From: Microcoleaceae cyanobacterium UBA11344
GTDB lineage: Bacteria > Cyanobacteriota > Cyanobacteriia > Cyanobacteriales > Microcoleaceae
Length of the DNA: 5,484 nt
Direction: 5' to 3'
NCBI GenBank assembly: GCA_003483675.1
Contig: DMYK01000498.1
Coordinates: forward strand, 1 to 5,484
The notes beneath the pieces are model-generated. The model had not been told where the DNA came from. It did no database searches and was given only the letters and a program-made list of their open reading frames with translations. Position 1 is the first letter of the stretch. Each line of letters begins with the position of its first letter. Both the position numbers and the translations under genes were made by a program. Positions 5,385-5,484 of this stretch are shown one piece after another.

Positions 5385-5484
5385 TAATTTATGGATTAAG
5401 ATTTAGGCTGTAGGAAATAAAAGGCCGATCGCCCTTAATTTGGGATGGGTGACGTCGGATTTTAGATCCCCGACAACTTCGGCT
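5385..5484. other. Non-coding right edge with part of a possible palindromic repeat
   Basis: No gene is supported. GTCGG at 5454-5458 can pair with CCGAC at 5469-5473 around TAGATCCC, and the AGATCCCCGAC stretch resembles the left arm of dispersed cyanobacterial GATCCCCGAC palindromes. The window ends before a second arm could be seen. Confidence 0.3.

Overview
The window looks like chromosomal DNA from a filamentous cyanobacterium, probably of the Oscillatoria/Microcoleus type; the genus is an inference. The evidence is four copies of the HIP1 octamer GCGATCGC, heptanucleotide tandem repeats, a GATCCCCC-type palindromic repeat, an alpha/beta hydrolase with a cyanobacterial DUF1400 N-terminal domain, and a KARI very close to cyanobacterial IlvC sequences as I remember them. 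No database search was possible.

Layout from left to right. (1) Positions 1-1034, minus strand: the first 344 codons of a large protein made of beta-sandwich (Ig-like) repeats. It has a GTG start, a good Shine-Dalgarno and a plausible sigma-70 promoter upstream; its C-terminal part lies beyond the left edge. (2) Positions 1289-1521, minus strand: a decayed 3' end of a histidine kinase, with recognisable ATPase motifs split between two frames. (3) Positions 1522-1860: no convincing gene, but a good promoter candidate just before the next gene. (4) Positions 1861-3516, plus strand: a complete 551-residue DUF1400 alpha/beta hydrolase with an intact catalytic triad. (5) Positions 3519-3607: two back-to-back heptanucleotide repeat blocks that are nearly reverse complements of one another. 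(6) Positions 3692-3916, plus strand: a 74-residue single-span membrane or exported protein. (7) Positions 3941-4278: a dense block of nested inverted repeats. It holds a hairpin, then a MITE-like element with long imperfect inverted termini, which itself contains a separate 82-bp palindromic repeat. (8) Positions 4311-5306, minus strand: complete ilvC (ketol-acid reductoisomerase) with its own Shine-Dalgarno and promoter candidate.

The genes do not form an obvious pathway. ilvC is core branched-chain amino acid biosynthesis. The hydrolase and the small protein are separate plus-strand units, and the Ig-like protein is probably a secreted or surface adhesin-like product. The small gene and ilvC converge on the repeat block, so its hairpins may separate their transcripts. 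I see no defence system, CRISPR array, tRNA or rRNA. The least explained structure is the nested inverted-repeat element at 3967-4278.
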